DNA of 64,000 nucleotides, from the NCBI GenBank assembly GCA_001931875.2, contig MSJH02000788.1, positions 124,001-188,000 on the forward strand. The letters run 5' to 3'. The position numbers were made by a program, and so were the translations under genes. Source of the stretch: Byssochlamys sp. IMV 00236. Lineage: Eukaryota > Ascomycota > Eurotiomycetes > Eurotiales > Thermoascaceae. Positions 55,379-64,000 of the stretch are shown piece after piece (the first letter of the stretch is position 1; the number at the start of each line of letters is the position of its first letter). The notes under the pieces are model-generated. The model did not search any database. It had not been told where the DNA came from and saw only the letters and a list, made by a program, of their open reading frames with translations.

Positions 55379-58300
55379 ATGCTGGGCAGGCTGTTGAGCA
55401 CAGCCGCGTCCACTTTGAACCCGGCGAGTTATGGCTCTCGAAATGCCGCCCATCTGGAATCGGTGACAGAGGAGGAACACACTTCGGGTCTTTTGTTTCC
55501 TGACGCGAGCCTACTCCGGCGCTCCAATGCGCACGCGTATCCCCTCCAGACGAGCTTCTCGTCTCCGAATGCCTCGACCGCCGGCGCATATGATGATCGC
55601 GGAGGATTGGAGCTAGATGCAGGGAAGGATTTCCGTGTCCTCATCGCACAGAACGCGCTGGGAGACCGGGATGAACCCTGCATACTGCTTGACACCCGCA
55701 TGAATGCAGACCAACCTCCGCAGGGCCTGGGATTAGATCCTCATGTGTTCGAGGGTCCATCGCGCAGACACACGAGAACAGCAAGCCTCACGAAGGCACC
55801 GCCGCGGCGTGCCTCGGTCCAGACCACCGGGGTGCATCAGTCCTCCCTGGTGGAACCCAGACCGCTGGCGATGGCAGCCAGCGCGAGGAAATCGGGTCCG
55901 CTGAGTCCCGGAGCTTTTAATCGCACCAGAGGTAGAAGCTCCACCTTGTCCGCTGCAGTGGGGGGTCCCGAATCTTATCATAATCGACACGCCGGCGACT
56001 CCAGCGAATACGGACTTTTGAATTGCATCTTTGGAAGCAGTGCTTTTAGTTATCGAGGTTCCTCGACCAAGATACATATCCTGTCGGCGGATGGTGACAC
56101 CGCAAATAGTTCTCCCGGGGCCTCGCCGTCCCACCGTGGCCCCGACAATTATGGCTCACGAGGCATGACACAACGCGGCCCTCTGGGACGGACACCTACG
56201 GGCGGAACGCAACCCGGCCCTACTTCTTTACAGGACAAGCTGAATGACCCGAAGCCCCCATCAAAGGTGATAGTGCTCATCACCAGGATGTTTAGCGTCA
56301 ATCTCCCTGAAGCGCGGGATGGTTCACCGGACGCCCCGGAGTTTATTTCTCCTTTCCAAGAGTCGCTCCCTGATGGATACCCCTTCCCGGACATCAGCAA
56401 GCGCAAAAAGATTAAAGAAAAGAAGACTCCTATGTATGCTGTTGCGATCAGCATTCAGATTCCTCTGGGTGCTAGACATGGCGCCCGTCCGATCTCACGG
56501 GTGGGTCCCCAGGGAGCAGACCCCCTCAAATCGGGCGGCTCCATGTCCTTCTCCCTTGACTCTGCCCAAGGGTTTGGTAGCTCCTTTCTCGAGGAAACTC
56601 TTTCTTCGCCGCCGGCGAGCCTGGACGAGAGGATCGATCTGCTCGTGGATCATTGGGATGCGATAACTCGTACACTGTCCCGTCTCGAGAGATTAGCAAG
56701 CAGAGAGATTCTCTCGCTGCTCAAGCAGTTCGATGCCTTGTCCAATCTCCAGCCCAAGCCGGCCAAAGCACCAAACATGCAGAGAACGAACCAGACGATA
56801 GTCCAACTGCCGCCGAACATATTAGCGGGAAACACCAAGCTCAGAGAGGAGGCGTTGCTATCGTCACAGCGCATATGTTTCGCTCTTCGGATACCTCGTG
56901 TAGTCACGGGGCAGAGCAGATGGGGGGTATGGCGTGAAGAGGCTCGTTGGATCGCTCGAGGATTGGGAGATAAAGAGCATAACTTCTTTTTCCTCGTCCT
57001 CATCACCTCGTTCCTTGGCAATCATACCGAATGGCTCAGCTCCCTAGGACCAGATTGGTATCGGCGGCGCCATTACCAGCAGCAGAAAGCCCAACAAGAC
57101 GCGGAACCGGTAATATCAAACAGAACCGTGATTGTGTGTCCGGACAAGATGACTGCTCGAAGACTGATATTCCTCTTGTCAGCCTTCTTGCCAGCTAGAC
57201 AGCGCTTCGAGCCTCCGGCCTCGCCCTTCCGTCCTGGATCCTCCACCAGTGCACGGCCGCTCTCACAGAGCCCTCCCAGTGTTCCGCAGCTCCGGCAGGA
57301 ATCCCTGCGGAGAACAATCGAGAGGCGGGCCCGTGCCCAACGACTCAACCTGGATGATAGCGACAGCCATGAAAGGTCGATCAGCGTGTCGTCTAGCGAG
57401 ACTGCCCACCGGTCTTCTGATGATGTCGATTCTGTCGCCGTAATGGACTACCCCAAACCGAGGAGGGAGTCGGATGCACGCTCTATCAGAACCATGAATC
57501 TCCCTATTCATACGAACGACACGCGGATGAGGAAGGCCACTGCGTCTACCGCTTCGACAATGGCTCCAAACTCGACGGTTCCCGTGGCTCATTTCGCTTC
57601 TCAACAGAATCGGCGCGTGCCTGGTAGACGAGAGCGGTTAGAACCAGATGAGACTGATAGTTTAGCGTCAGCAAACCTACTTCGCAATCTGCAGAGGAGC
57701 GAAAGCTCCAATATTAGTTCTGACAGCAATAATCCTGCCGGTGGCCGTCGATGGAGTGGTATGTTCTCTGGTCTCTGGGGTTCACGGCAGGGATCGTCCG
57801 CCACGGATGATACCGAGATCAACGCGGGTCCGACTACTGAACGGAGGCAATCTGCGCAGATTTCCAAGCCAACACTCAGTCAAATGGCCCAAGAAGTCGC
57901 TGTTTCCGACGAGCAGACTTACAAGGAGATAACGCCAAGCAATAAAATCACCATCCCTTCATCCTCCGCTGCTCCAAAGGGATTGGATGAGAACGCCCAA
58001 GAGCTATCGTCTCCGAATCCGGAACGCAACAAGGAATCGCCTCTCAAACTCTCTGTGCGTGGTCAAGATGGCGTTGTCGACGTTGATCTCCCGCTGCCAG
58101 GGTTTGTCTCTTTGTCGTCTTCTGGCGACTCGACATTGGCCTCTCCTAAGAAGACACGAACTTCAGTTACTAGCGTTGATGCTGTTGCGTCGACACACAG
58201 CAGCAACTCAGGGTTTAACGTGCCAATCAGAGAGAACGATGGGCCCAACACCAATGTCGCCGGTTGGCTGAAGAGCTTCCACGAAGACTTCCTTCTCCAG

Positions 58301-59074
58301 GCGGTAAGGCCGTATGACAGCTTGGAAACAGACGTTAAGAGAGCCATGTTGTCCGAGGCCGCCCCCAACCCACTTCCTGGCTCGACCGATCTCGATGGAG
58401 CAGAGAGGTGGGTTGATGTGGCCACGACTCTGATCGCCGATACCCGGACTTTCAGCGTTAAGCGGCTGCGCCTGAGGCGGAAGATCCAAGGCAACGGAAC
58501 ACCACTTCGAACCCCCACCTCGCCCTTAAACAACTCCCGTCCGGTGACCCCTCGCCAGCGTCCTGAAACGCCCTCATCTACAACCCCGTTCACGAGTTTG
58601 TTCTCCAATGCCGGCCGGTCTCGTAAGGATTCCATGGCGACGATAATCGATCCTGCTGCGATCAACGAAGCCGAGGAAAAGTTCGTCGAGGAGCCCGTGA
58701 TGGATTTGGATAGCATATTGGTCGATGCAGTCGAGCGGGTCTTGGCACGCAGTGGCCAGTCCTCGGTGGTGCCTACGCGACCACCATCTCCCAATCGAGG
58801 ACGCAAGGAAGACACGTCGGATGCTCATTCTGTTCACGGTGATATCCCCACCGTGGAAGTGCCTCGTGCAGAGTGCCGCAGAATGGTCCTGGGCGCGTTA
58901 GAGGAGGTTGTGCGCAGTGTGACGGCTGAGCGCTTCCGCGAGGACGGCGATCCTGAATTAGGCCACCCCGTGTCATCTGCAGACAGAGAACAGAAAAAGA
59001 AGCTCGCCGCTGTCGATAATACCCTGAGAGAGGGAGTCCGCAAATGGCTACTGGATGTCGAAGAAGCTGTCTGA
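55379..59074 (+). CDS. lst4: Lst4-like folliculin-interacting protein (FNIP family)
   Basis: One exon of 1,231 residues. The N-terminal longin-like region contains DFRVLIAQNALGDRDEPCIL, EYGLLNCIFGSSAFSYRGSS, then PPSKVIVLITRMFSVNLPEA and TPMYAVAISIQIPLGARHG, the FNIP N-terminal blocks. The DENN-like middle follows: LDERIDLLVDHWDAITRTLS, GVWREEARWIARGLGDKEHN, FLVLITSFLGNHTEWLSSLG and RTVIVCPDKMTARRLIFLLS. Long Ser/Arg-rich disordered stretches fill about residues 600-960. The C-terminus has NVAGWLKSFHEDFLLQAVRP and VPRAECRRMVLGALEEVVRS. In yeast Lst4 pairs with Lst7 (folliculin) and acts as GAP for Gtr2 to activate TORC1 when amino acids return. The usual start is unclear; ATG 55379 is the first in frame. 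Next to iml1, which acts on the partner GTPase Gtr1. Confidence 0.8.
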   Translation: MLGRLLSTAASTLNPASYGSRNAAHLESVTEEEHTSGLLFPDASLLRRSNAHAYPLQTSFSSPNASTAGAYDDRGGLELDAGKDFRVLIAQNALGDRDEPCILLDTRMNADQPPQGLGLDPHVFEGPSRRHTRTASLTKAPPRRASVQTTGVHQSSLVEPRPLAMAASARKSGPLSPGAFNRTRGRSSTLSAAVGGPESYHNRHAGDSSEYGLLNCIFGSSAFSYRGSSTKIHILSADGDTANSSPGASPSHRGPDNYGSRGMTQRGPLGRTPTGGTQPGPTSLQDKLNDPKPPSKVIVLITRMFSVNLPEARDGSPDAPEFISPFQESLPDGYPFPDISKRKKIKEKKTPMYAVAISIQIPLGARHGARPISRVGPQGADPLKSGGSMSFSLDSAQGFGSSFLEETLSSPPASLDERIDLLVDHWDAITRTLSRLERLASREILSLLKQFDALSNLQPKPAKAPNMQRTNQTIVQLPPNILAGNTKLREEALLSSQRICFALRIPRVVTGQSRWGVWREEARWIARGLGDKEHNFFFLVLITSFLGNHTEWLSSLGPDWYRRRHYQQQKAQQDAEPVISNRTVIVCPDKMTARRLIFLLSAFLPARQRFEPPASPFRPGSSTSARPLSQSPPSVPQLRQESLRRTIERRARAQRLNLDDSDSHERSISVSSSETAHRSSDDVDSVAVMDYPKPRRESDARSIRTMNLPIHTNDTRMRKATASTASTMAPNSTVPVAHFASQQNRRVPGRRERLEPDETDSLASANLLRNLQRSESSNISSDSNNPAGGRRWSGMFSGLWGSRQGSSATDDTEINAGPTTERRQSAQISKPTLSQMAQEVAVSDEQTYKEITPSNKITIPSSSAAPKGLDENAQELSSPNPERNKESPLKLSVRGQDGVVDVDLPLPGFVSLSSSGDSTLASPKKTRTSVTSVDAVASTHSSNSGFNVPIRENDGPNTNVAGWLKSFHEDFLLQAVRPYDSLETDVKRAMLSEAAPNPLPGSTDLDGAERWVDVATTLIADTRTFSVKRLRLRRKIQGNGTPLRTPTSPLNNSRPVTPRQRPETPSSTTPFTSLFSNAGRSRKDSMATIIDPAAINEAEEKFVEEPVMDLDSILVDAVERVLARSGQSSVVPTRPPSPNRGRKEDTSDAHSVHGDIPTVEVPRAECRRMVLGALEEVVRSVTAERFREDGDPELGHPVSSADREQKKKLAAVDNTLREGVRKWLLDVEEAV

Positions 59075-59603
59075 TACAACACCGTGTAGTATATCGTGTA
59101 CATGCTGATGGTTCAGGCGTTGTTTCGGTCCAGCACTGTTCGGGATTATCCTCTTACTCTTTTGCTACGAGAGCTATTTCTATTTTCTATAAAGAGAAAG
59201 TGGAAACTGACGATCGGGGATTAGCAAGGGTATGGGGAGTTTGTTCTTTTTTCCTCTTCTGATCCAATCAATGCAGTTCATGCATTTTCACCATAAACGT
59301 CATGATACCCGGTCTTCATCATTCCTTTTCGATACGATTACGATGTTTGATGTTATGTTTTCTTTCTTACCAATTCTAATATCCTCAGTCCGCCCTGGAC
59401 CATATGCGCTGGCGTCCCTTCTTCCTTTTATTCCTATGCAATTCTATTCTAGCGATTGCTATCTTTTTTTTTTCTCTACCGGGCCACGGTAAAGAAAATT
59501 TCAACACTCAAAGCTATTCTTGTAATTCCAGGATTCAAACATCTGGTAGCGTTTTTCTTTCTAGAGTAGTGCCACGAGTAGCGGCTTTTGGGGGTTCTAT
59601 TGC

Positions 59604-59634
<31 letters not shown>

Positions 59635-59844
59635 TTTAATGGCCACTTTTGCCTTTTTTTGGGTCCTAGGAGGGGGGGAATGTGTGATGCCGAGTATCAT
59701 TGACAAATAGACATAGTAATGAAATTTAGAAAGTCATTTATCCTGTATTATTATCATCATCTTCTTCTTCTTCATATATTATTCGTTCTTATATCCTAAT
59801 TAAGGGCTCGGAACCAAAAACAAAAAAATGATTACTTCGTGTTT
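59075..59844. other. Intergenic, convergent 3' ends of lst4 and iml1
   Basis: A 770-nt A/T-rich gap with a microsatellite at 59607-59634 and T/C-rich runs. Likely two overlapping or adjacent 3' UTRs. No gene seen. Confidence 0.5.
59607..59634. repeat. ATT trinucleotide microsatellite
   Basis: About nine uninterrupted ATT units between the two convergent genes, followed by TTTTTAAT. A second, shorter TCATCTTCTTCTTCTTC run lies near 59757. It is non-coding. Confidence 0.9.
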
Positions 59845-62800
59845 TCAAAGTACAGGACCTAAATATCCACTCCTGGGACTTCCTGTCCTACTCGTATTAG
59901 GTTCGCGGTACTGAGTTCCTGTTCCGCTGGTGTCGTTGTTCGACGACGCTGATTCTCCTGGATGTCGAGATCCAAAGGTCGCTGGTGGCGAGATGTGATG
60001 ACCTACGACGCTTGCAGGAAGTTCCAGGGATGGGATTGATGAGTCCAATGTCGGTGTCGGTACGGGTCCGACTCTTGTCGAGACGGTTCGTACCTGCGAC
60101 TCGCTGTAGAATCGCTCCAGTTTGGCAGCGTCGTTACAGAACTCTTCTAGTTCGTCTTTGAAGCTTTCTGGCGTGCGGACGAGATTCGCAGATTCAATGC
60201 AGGGAGAAGAGTACGAGCTCGCGGGGCTACTTCCTTCAGGGACGGGACGGAAGAGAGGGGATGGGCGGGGAGAGACACGGTCGAGGGGGTCAAAAGTGGC
60301 TGCTCGTGGCCGGTATTGATCTGGACGGTCGCTCCGGTCGAGTCGGGATGCATCCCGTGCGAAGATAGCTCTGGTGCTGTACAGACGGTTGGCGAGAAAA
60401 AGGAAGTCGCCTTCGTCAGTTATCTGAATAATGGAGAGACCTGATCGGTGGATATATTGAGGGTAATGAAAGTCGGGCTTTCCCCATGAGTACGAAACCT
60501 CAACGTCTGGGGGATACGAATCCCACGATTCGAAGTCTAGCACATAGTCTAGTTTCTTGAGGAGCGCTTTTTGGTAGTAGTGTTTGTCGGGAGTGCCTTG
60601 CTGTGTGAACGATGTCGTATTGTAGATGGTAGGAGCAGGTGGTTTGGGGGGCTTCACTTTGAGCTGTATCCTGTACGGCTTTCTGAAAGGTTGAGTCTGA
60701 GGAATAGTACACGCTTCTGCAATCGGCACCTGTACGAGCTTAAGGCCGAACTTCTCTGCAGTCGATGCCCATGACGCAACTGCATCCTCAATAAGCTTTG
60801 GAGTCGTCTTCAGCCATTGAATTTCGATATGGAAGCAATTTTCGGGGTTGTGCAGCCGATCATAATGAAGGTGCACAAATTCGGGACGGTTGGATCGCTT
60901 CCTAGGATCCACATCGTATTTCATGCTCTTTGAAAGCATGATAGCCACTTTCGACTTAGATTTAGACGGTGTATTCAATGTCGATGTAGCCGTCTCATCC
61001 GTGCTTTCGGACCTTGCCCTACCTCCCGAAGGAGAGTCCTTCGGATTTTCGATCACTGGTGTTGATGGGACGGATTTATCCGGCTTCCTGGGTGCAGGGA
61101 ACCACCCCGTTCGAGACTCGGGTTTTGAAACCCGGTACTCACTGGCGATCTGGTAGAAGTAATTGCCGTCCCTGAAATTATGCCTCTTCTCGACGTGTTG
61201 AAAAAGGCCATGCTTCATCAGCTCATTACCGAACTCGACGGCCTCTTCTCGCGTGTCGATATCGCGAAAGTTTTGTAATAACCAGGTTGTAAACTCGAAC
61301 CCGATGAAGCAGTTATAGTGCAGTCTCCAGTGCCATCTTCTGTCCATCATGCGAACACCTTTATCTCCCTGTATCATCTGTGCCAGGGACGATAAATTTA
61401 CGCTAGACCTCTCCAGCAGTTCGGAGTCGGGAAGCAGTTGTGCTGGCGGATTATCAAGCCCGGGGTCAGTGAGCAATATCCGGTCAAGTTCGGCAGCGAC
61501 AACCTCAGAAGGATTTCTGGTCTGGTACATGATGTTGAGTGGGTTCTGGTCCTTCTTGTGTGCTCCACTTTGGAATCGTTTCTCGTCCTGCGGTACGTAC
61601 TTGTGCCGCTGCCACATATGCGTCAACTGGTTGATTCCAAGAAGATGGATCTCTTCCTCATTATCTTCATTGAATGATTGCATGTGACGTTTAGAGTGAG
61701 CTGGCAGTCGCATGGGGATCAGAACGTAGCGAACCCTCCAAAATCGAAGCTGCTGCGTAGGATTGATAAGAAGATCCCGATGACCGGCTAGATAATTATC
61801 GGCATAGTTCCAGTTGTATTCCTCTTTGAGTGGCTCCAGGTTCACATCCCTGATGTCGTATTTAGTACTCAGGTAAGTTCGTATTGCATACCTGTACATC
61901 CTACAACGTCCTTTATCGGACAGAAAAGCGGCTGATGTTCGACGCGTGAACCTGGTGACCTCGATCTCCCCACCTGCTATACAGACGAGCCGGTGAATGG
62001 TATTTCCCATTGAAAGGTAAATGGTTGTACCATCTTTCCCGAGGGAACGGTAGTCAAAAACATTCAAAGATTCAAGCTCGTACTGGCCACAAGCCTCTGC
62101 AACAGCGCTTCCGATGATGATCTGAAAGCCATGCGAAAGGCGTAGTGATATCATTTCGCGCAGAAGGACGTCTCTGCCCTTCGGGGGTTCCTCTCCCTCG
62201 ACGTCGTCATTCGGAAAGACTCTGTATGGTGTTTGTAGATAGTCAGATGCTAGTTCAGCACTCGTTGGAAATTCCTCCGTTGTCAGCGGCAAGACAGCAG
62301 GCGATTTCAAACTTTTCCATTTAACAAGGGCAACATGTGGAGGCCTTGGGTAGGCGTGCTGCCAGCGACCAAACCAACCAGCTTTGCGTAGCGTGTCTTT
62401 TGTAGTATTAGAGGGATTTATAGAGCGCACCCACGGAGCCAACGCCTTGCTGGGAGACTGGCTTGTCGATACATCTTCTGGGCCAGCATTGAGGGTGATA
62501 TCCACTTTAGGCCCTGTTCTCTTCATGGGAAATATGCCGGTGGTCTCAGTCTGTCTGCCCTGACCATAGGGCACTTCCGTTGTTGTCGTGGAAAATGAGT
62601 TTGATATGACAGAACGCTCTGTATCCGGTTCTTCCGGTATTTTCTTGCTGGCAACCTTGATAGATATCGGTCGTGATGGTGTAACAGCGGAATTCTCAAT
62701 AGCTTTCTTCATAGTGACTGGTTTATCGGGTGTTTCAGTAGCACTGGATAGCGACGCAGTTTCTCCTGAAGAGGAAGATGGTCGTCCGACGCTCATAGTA

Positions 62801-64000
62801 TCGGACAGCACTCCAGTGGACTGCTTCCTGTTCAAGATGGGCGTAGCCCTGGCATGTTCAGCATTGACCTCAGTACTCGCCTGAGCCCTTGGAGGAGCAG
62901 ATCCTAGTCCACGTAAAGCGAAGCTAATCGTACGGGAAATGCGTGAAGGTCGAGCTGCCGAACTTGTCTTGATAGCTGGCTTTCGAGGAGAAGCATCCTT
63001 AGTTGCAACAGGACTCTTCGATCTTACTGAAAGTGCGCCCGTTTTCTCCAGATTCTGAGAGCTAGAATGTGATGAGGTGGAACGTTCCAGGGCATTCTCC
63101 TCGTGCTCTTTTAGACTTGTCACTGATCGGGCCGAAAGACGATCATGAGCCCGAGGTATTTGGACCTCTGGCTCAATCAGCTTCCTTGACTTTTGCTGTT
63201 TCCGAGAGCGGCGATACTCAAGAGATGGGTGGAAGACGGCATCATCATACTCGTCCATCCAGTTAAGTACCTTCCTCTGGTATTTAGTTGATGTAGGCAG
63301 TATCATATCCCTGGGGTTGGCTAGGTTTGGGAGAAACGGTTCCGGCCGAAGACTGTCGCTCAGGGGTGCTTTGTATGAGGAATTCGGCGAGAACAAGAAT
63401 TTGGCCGCGTGCGGGCCAACAACGCTTGTAACGGAGCCAAAAGATTGTGACATGCTATCAAAACCACGATGCCCCTCAGAGAGGTAAGGGATAGATATAT
63501 TTGACTGTTCGCTTTCCATAATGCCCATCATCTGAATCTCGTACAACCTAACTCTCGGTACGAACGTCTTGGATTGCTTCGTGACTGTATGAGGAATGGG
63601 AGCATTGGGGTCATTTTTAGCGATGCTCCGAGCTTCTCTATATGTTTTTGGGTTCCAAAAAGAGATATCAACCCAATGAGGAATGCCAAAACACCACTCT
63701 TTGGATTGGTCCGGGTTTCTCTCCCTGGACATCGGCCGAATGAATGACCCAGGTGCACTGGTTCGAGGGGACACATGTGACGATCTTGACATAAGACTCG
63801 AGCCATGATAGCGGAGTTCCGGTGACGAATAGTTGCTGTGGGTTTCTCCCATGGTCGAACTTGTAGGCCGCTCCTTTGGCCTACGGTACTTAAACAAGGG
63901 AACCGAGTGGAGTGGCATGGGACTGAGGCAGACAAGATCAATTGAGATCCCATAGTTCGTCAGCACTTCGGTTGTCGAGGCTAAAGATTCGTATGAGACT
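59845..64000 (-). CDS. iml1: Iml1/DEPDC5, GAP subunit of GATOR1/SEACIT (5' end outside window)
   Basis: The minus-strand frame is open from the right edge to the stop at 59845; about 1,385 residues are visible with no intron needed. The family block EVLTNYGISIDLVCLSPMPL then HSVPLFKYR lies at the edge, so the first few hundred residues are missing from the window. Further blocks are HWVDISFWNPKTYREARSIA, FVPRVRLYEIQMMGIMESEQ, LNWMDEYDDAVFHPSLEYRR, MGNTIHRLVCIAGGEIEVTR, VRYVLIPMRLPAHSKRHMQS, and a DEP domain (LHYNCFIGFEFTTWLLQNFR, EFGNELMKHGLFQHVEKRHN, FRDGNYFYQIASEYRV). The C-terminal CTD reads FHIEIQWLKTTPKLIEDAVA and PQYIHRSGLSIIQITDEGDF. Iml1 is the GAP for Gtr1 and, with Npr2 and Npr3, shuts off TORC1 on amino-acid shortage. 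A Ser/Thr-rich insert (about 300 residues) precedes the middle part. Confidence 0.93.
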   Translation of the reverse strand, partial: VSYESLASTTEVLTNYGISIDLVCLSPMPLHSVPLFKYRRPKERPTSSTMGETHSNYSSPELRYHGSSLMSRSSHVSPRTSAPGSFIRPMSRERNPDQSKEWCFGIPHWVDISFWNPKTYREARSIAKNDPNAPIPHTVTKQSKTFVPRVRLYEIQMMGIMESEQSNISIPYLSEGHRGFDSMSQSFGSVTSVVGPHAAKFLFSPNSSYKAPLSDSLRPEPFLPNLANPRDMILPTSTKYQRKVLNWMDEYDDAVFHPSLEYRRSRKQQKSRKLIEPEVQIPRAHDRLSARSVTSLKEHEENALERSTSSHSSSQNLEKTGALSVRSKSPVATKDASPRKPAIKTSSAARPSRISRTISFALRGLGSAPPRAQASTEVNAEHARATPILNRKQSTGVLSDTMSVGRPSSSSGETASLSSATETPDKPVTMKKAIENSAVTPSRPISIKVASKKIPEEPDTERSVISNSFSTTTTEVPYGQGRQTETTGIFPMKRTGPKVDITLNAGPEDVSTSQSPSKALAPWVRSINPSNTTKDTLRKAGWFGRWQHAYPRPPHVALVKWKSLKSPAVLPLTTEEFPTSAELASDYLQTPYRVFPNDDVEGEEPPKGRDVLLREMISLRLSHGFQIIIGSAVAEACGQYELESLNVFDYRSLGKDGTTIYLSMGNTIHRLVCIAGGEIEVTRFTRRTSAAFLSDKGRCRMYRYAIRTYLSTKYDIRDVNLEPLKEEYNWNYADNYLAGHRDLLINPTQQLRFWRVRYVLIPMRLPAHSKRHMQSFNEDNEEEIHLLGINQLTHMWQRHKYVPQDEKRFQSGAHKKDQNPLNIMYQTRNPSEVVAAELDRILLTDPGLDNPPAQLLPDSELLERSSVNLSSLAQMIQGDKGVRMMDRRWHWRLHYNCFIGFEFTTWLLQNFRDIDTREEAVEFGNELMKHGLFQHVEKRHNFRDGNYFYQIASEYRVSKPESRTGWFPAPRKPDKSVPSTPVIENPKDSPSGGRARSESTDETATSTLNTPSKSKSKVAIMLSKSMKYDVDPRKRSNRPEFVHLHYDRLHNPENCFHIEIQWLKTTPKLIEDAVASWASTAEKFGLKLVQVPIAEACTIPQTQPFRKPYRIQLKVKPPKPPAPTIYNTTSFTQQGTPDKHYYQKALLKKLDYVLDFESWDSYPPDVEVSYSWGKPDFHYPQYIHRSGLSIIQITDEGDFLFLANRLYSTRAIFARDASRLDRSDRPDQYRPRAATFDPLDRVSPRPSPLFRPVPEGSSPASSYSSPCIESANLVRTPESFKDELEEFCNDAAKLERFYSESQVRTVSTRVGPVPTPTLDSSIPSLELPASVVGHHISPPATFGSRHPGESASSNNDTSGTGTQYREPNTSRTGSPRSGYLGPVL

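Noticed and set aside
1..64000. CRISPR arrays, phage or bacterial operons
   Set aside because: No spaced direct repeats; spliceosomal introns and protein families show nuclear fungal DNA.

Overview
The window is nuclear chromosomal DNA of a filamentous ascomycete, most likely a Eurotiomycete (Aspergillus/Penicillium-like). This rests on compact GT-AG introns of about 50-95 nt, roughly one gene per 2.8 kb on both strands, 5' leaders and long 3' gaps, and readily recognised fungal housekeeping proteins. Species assignment is inference. I see no rRNA, no convincing tRNA, no CRISPR array, no intact transposon and no secondary-metabolite cluster.

Layout. 1-11.7 kb: the 3' end of a Dma/CHFR-type RING ligase, a bestrophin-like anion channel, an unrecognised minus-strand gene, a fungal Mg-chelatase-like gene, vps16 and alb1. 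12-21 kb: a membrane-anchored ubiquitin protease, a Sec14/CRAL-TRIO lipid-transfer protein divergent from pol12 (DNA polymerase alpha B subunit), and a small unknown gene. 21-30 kb: a run of minus-strand genes, eIF2B-delta (gcd2), a kinesin-3, a PPPDE-thioredoxin-PUL protein and a dual-specificity phosphatase. 30-40 kb: an EF-hand protein, deoxyhypusine hydroxylase (lia1) convergent with RNA polymerase I subunit rpa12, and the cohesin loader scc2/mis4, which is divergent from rpa12. 40-47 kb: a GMC oxidoreductase whose reading frame is broken once, a 3.1 kb gene-free stretch, and an EF-hand external NAD(P)H dehydrogenase (nde1). 47-64 kb: gid8, urk1, esf1, lst4 and iml1; iml1 runs off the right edge.

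Functional themes. Several genes serve ribosome production and translation (alb1, rpa12, esf1, gcd2, lia1). The right end carries two TORC1 nutrient-sensing regulators side by side and convergent: Lst4/FNIP (partner of folliculin/Lst7) and Iml1/DEPDC5 (GATOR1/SEACIT). Divergent pairs sharing short promoter regions are alb1/USP, CRAL-TRIO/pol12, phosphatase/EF-hand, rpa12/scc2 and gid8/urk1.

Nothing here looks like a wholly new system. The items most worth a second look are the lst4-iml1 adjacency, the frame break in the GMC oxidoreductase, start-codon-only first exons in two genes, the non-photosynthetic Mg-chelatase-like gene, two unrecognised genes, and an in-frame poly-leucine trinucleotide repeat just before the CRAL-TRIO start codon. 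Exon structures were worked out by hand from splice signals, reading phase and family knowledge, so boundaries may be off by a few bases.
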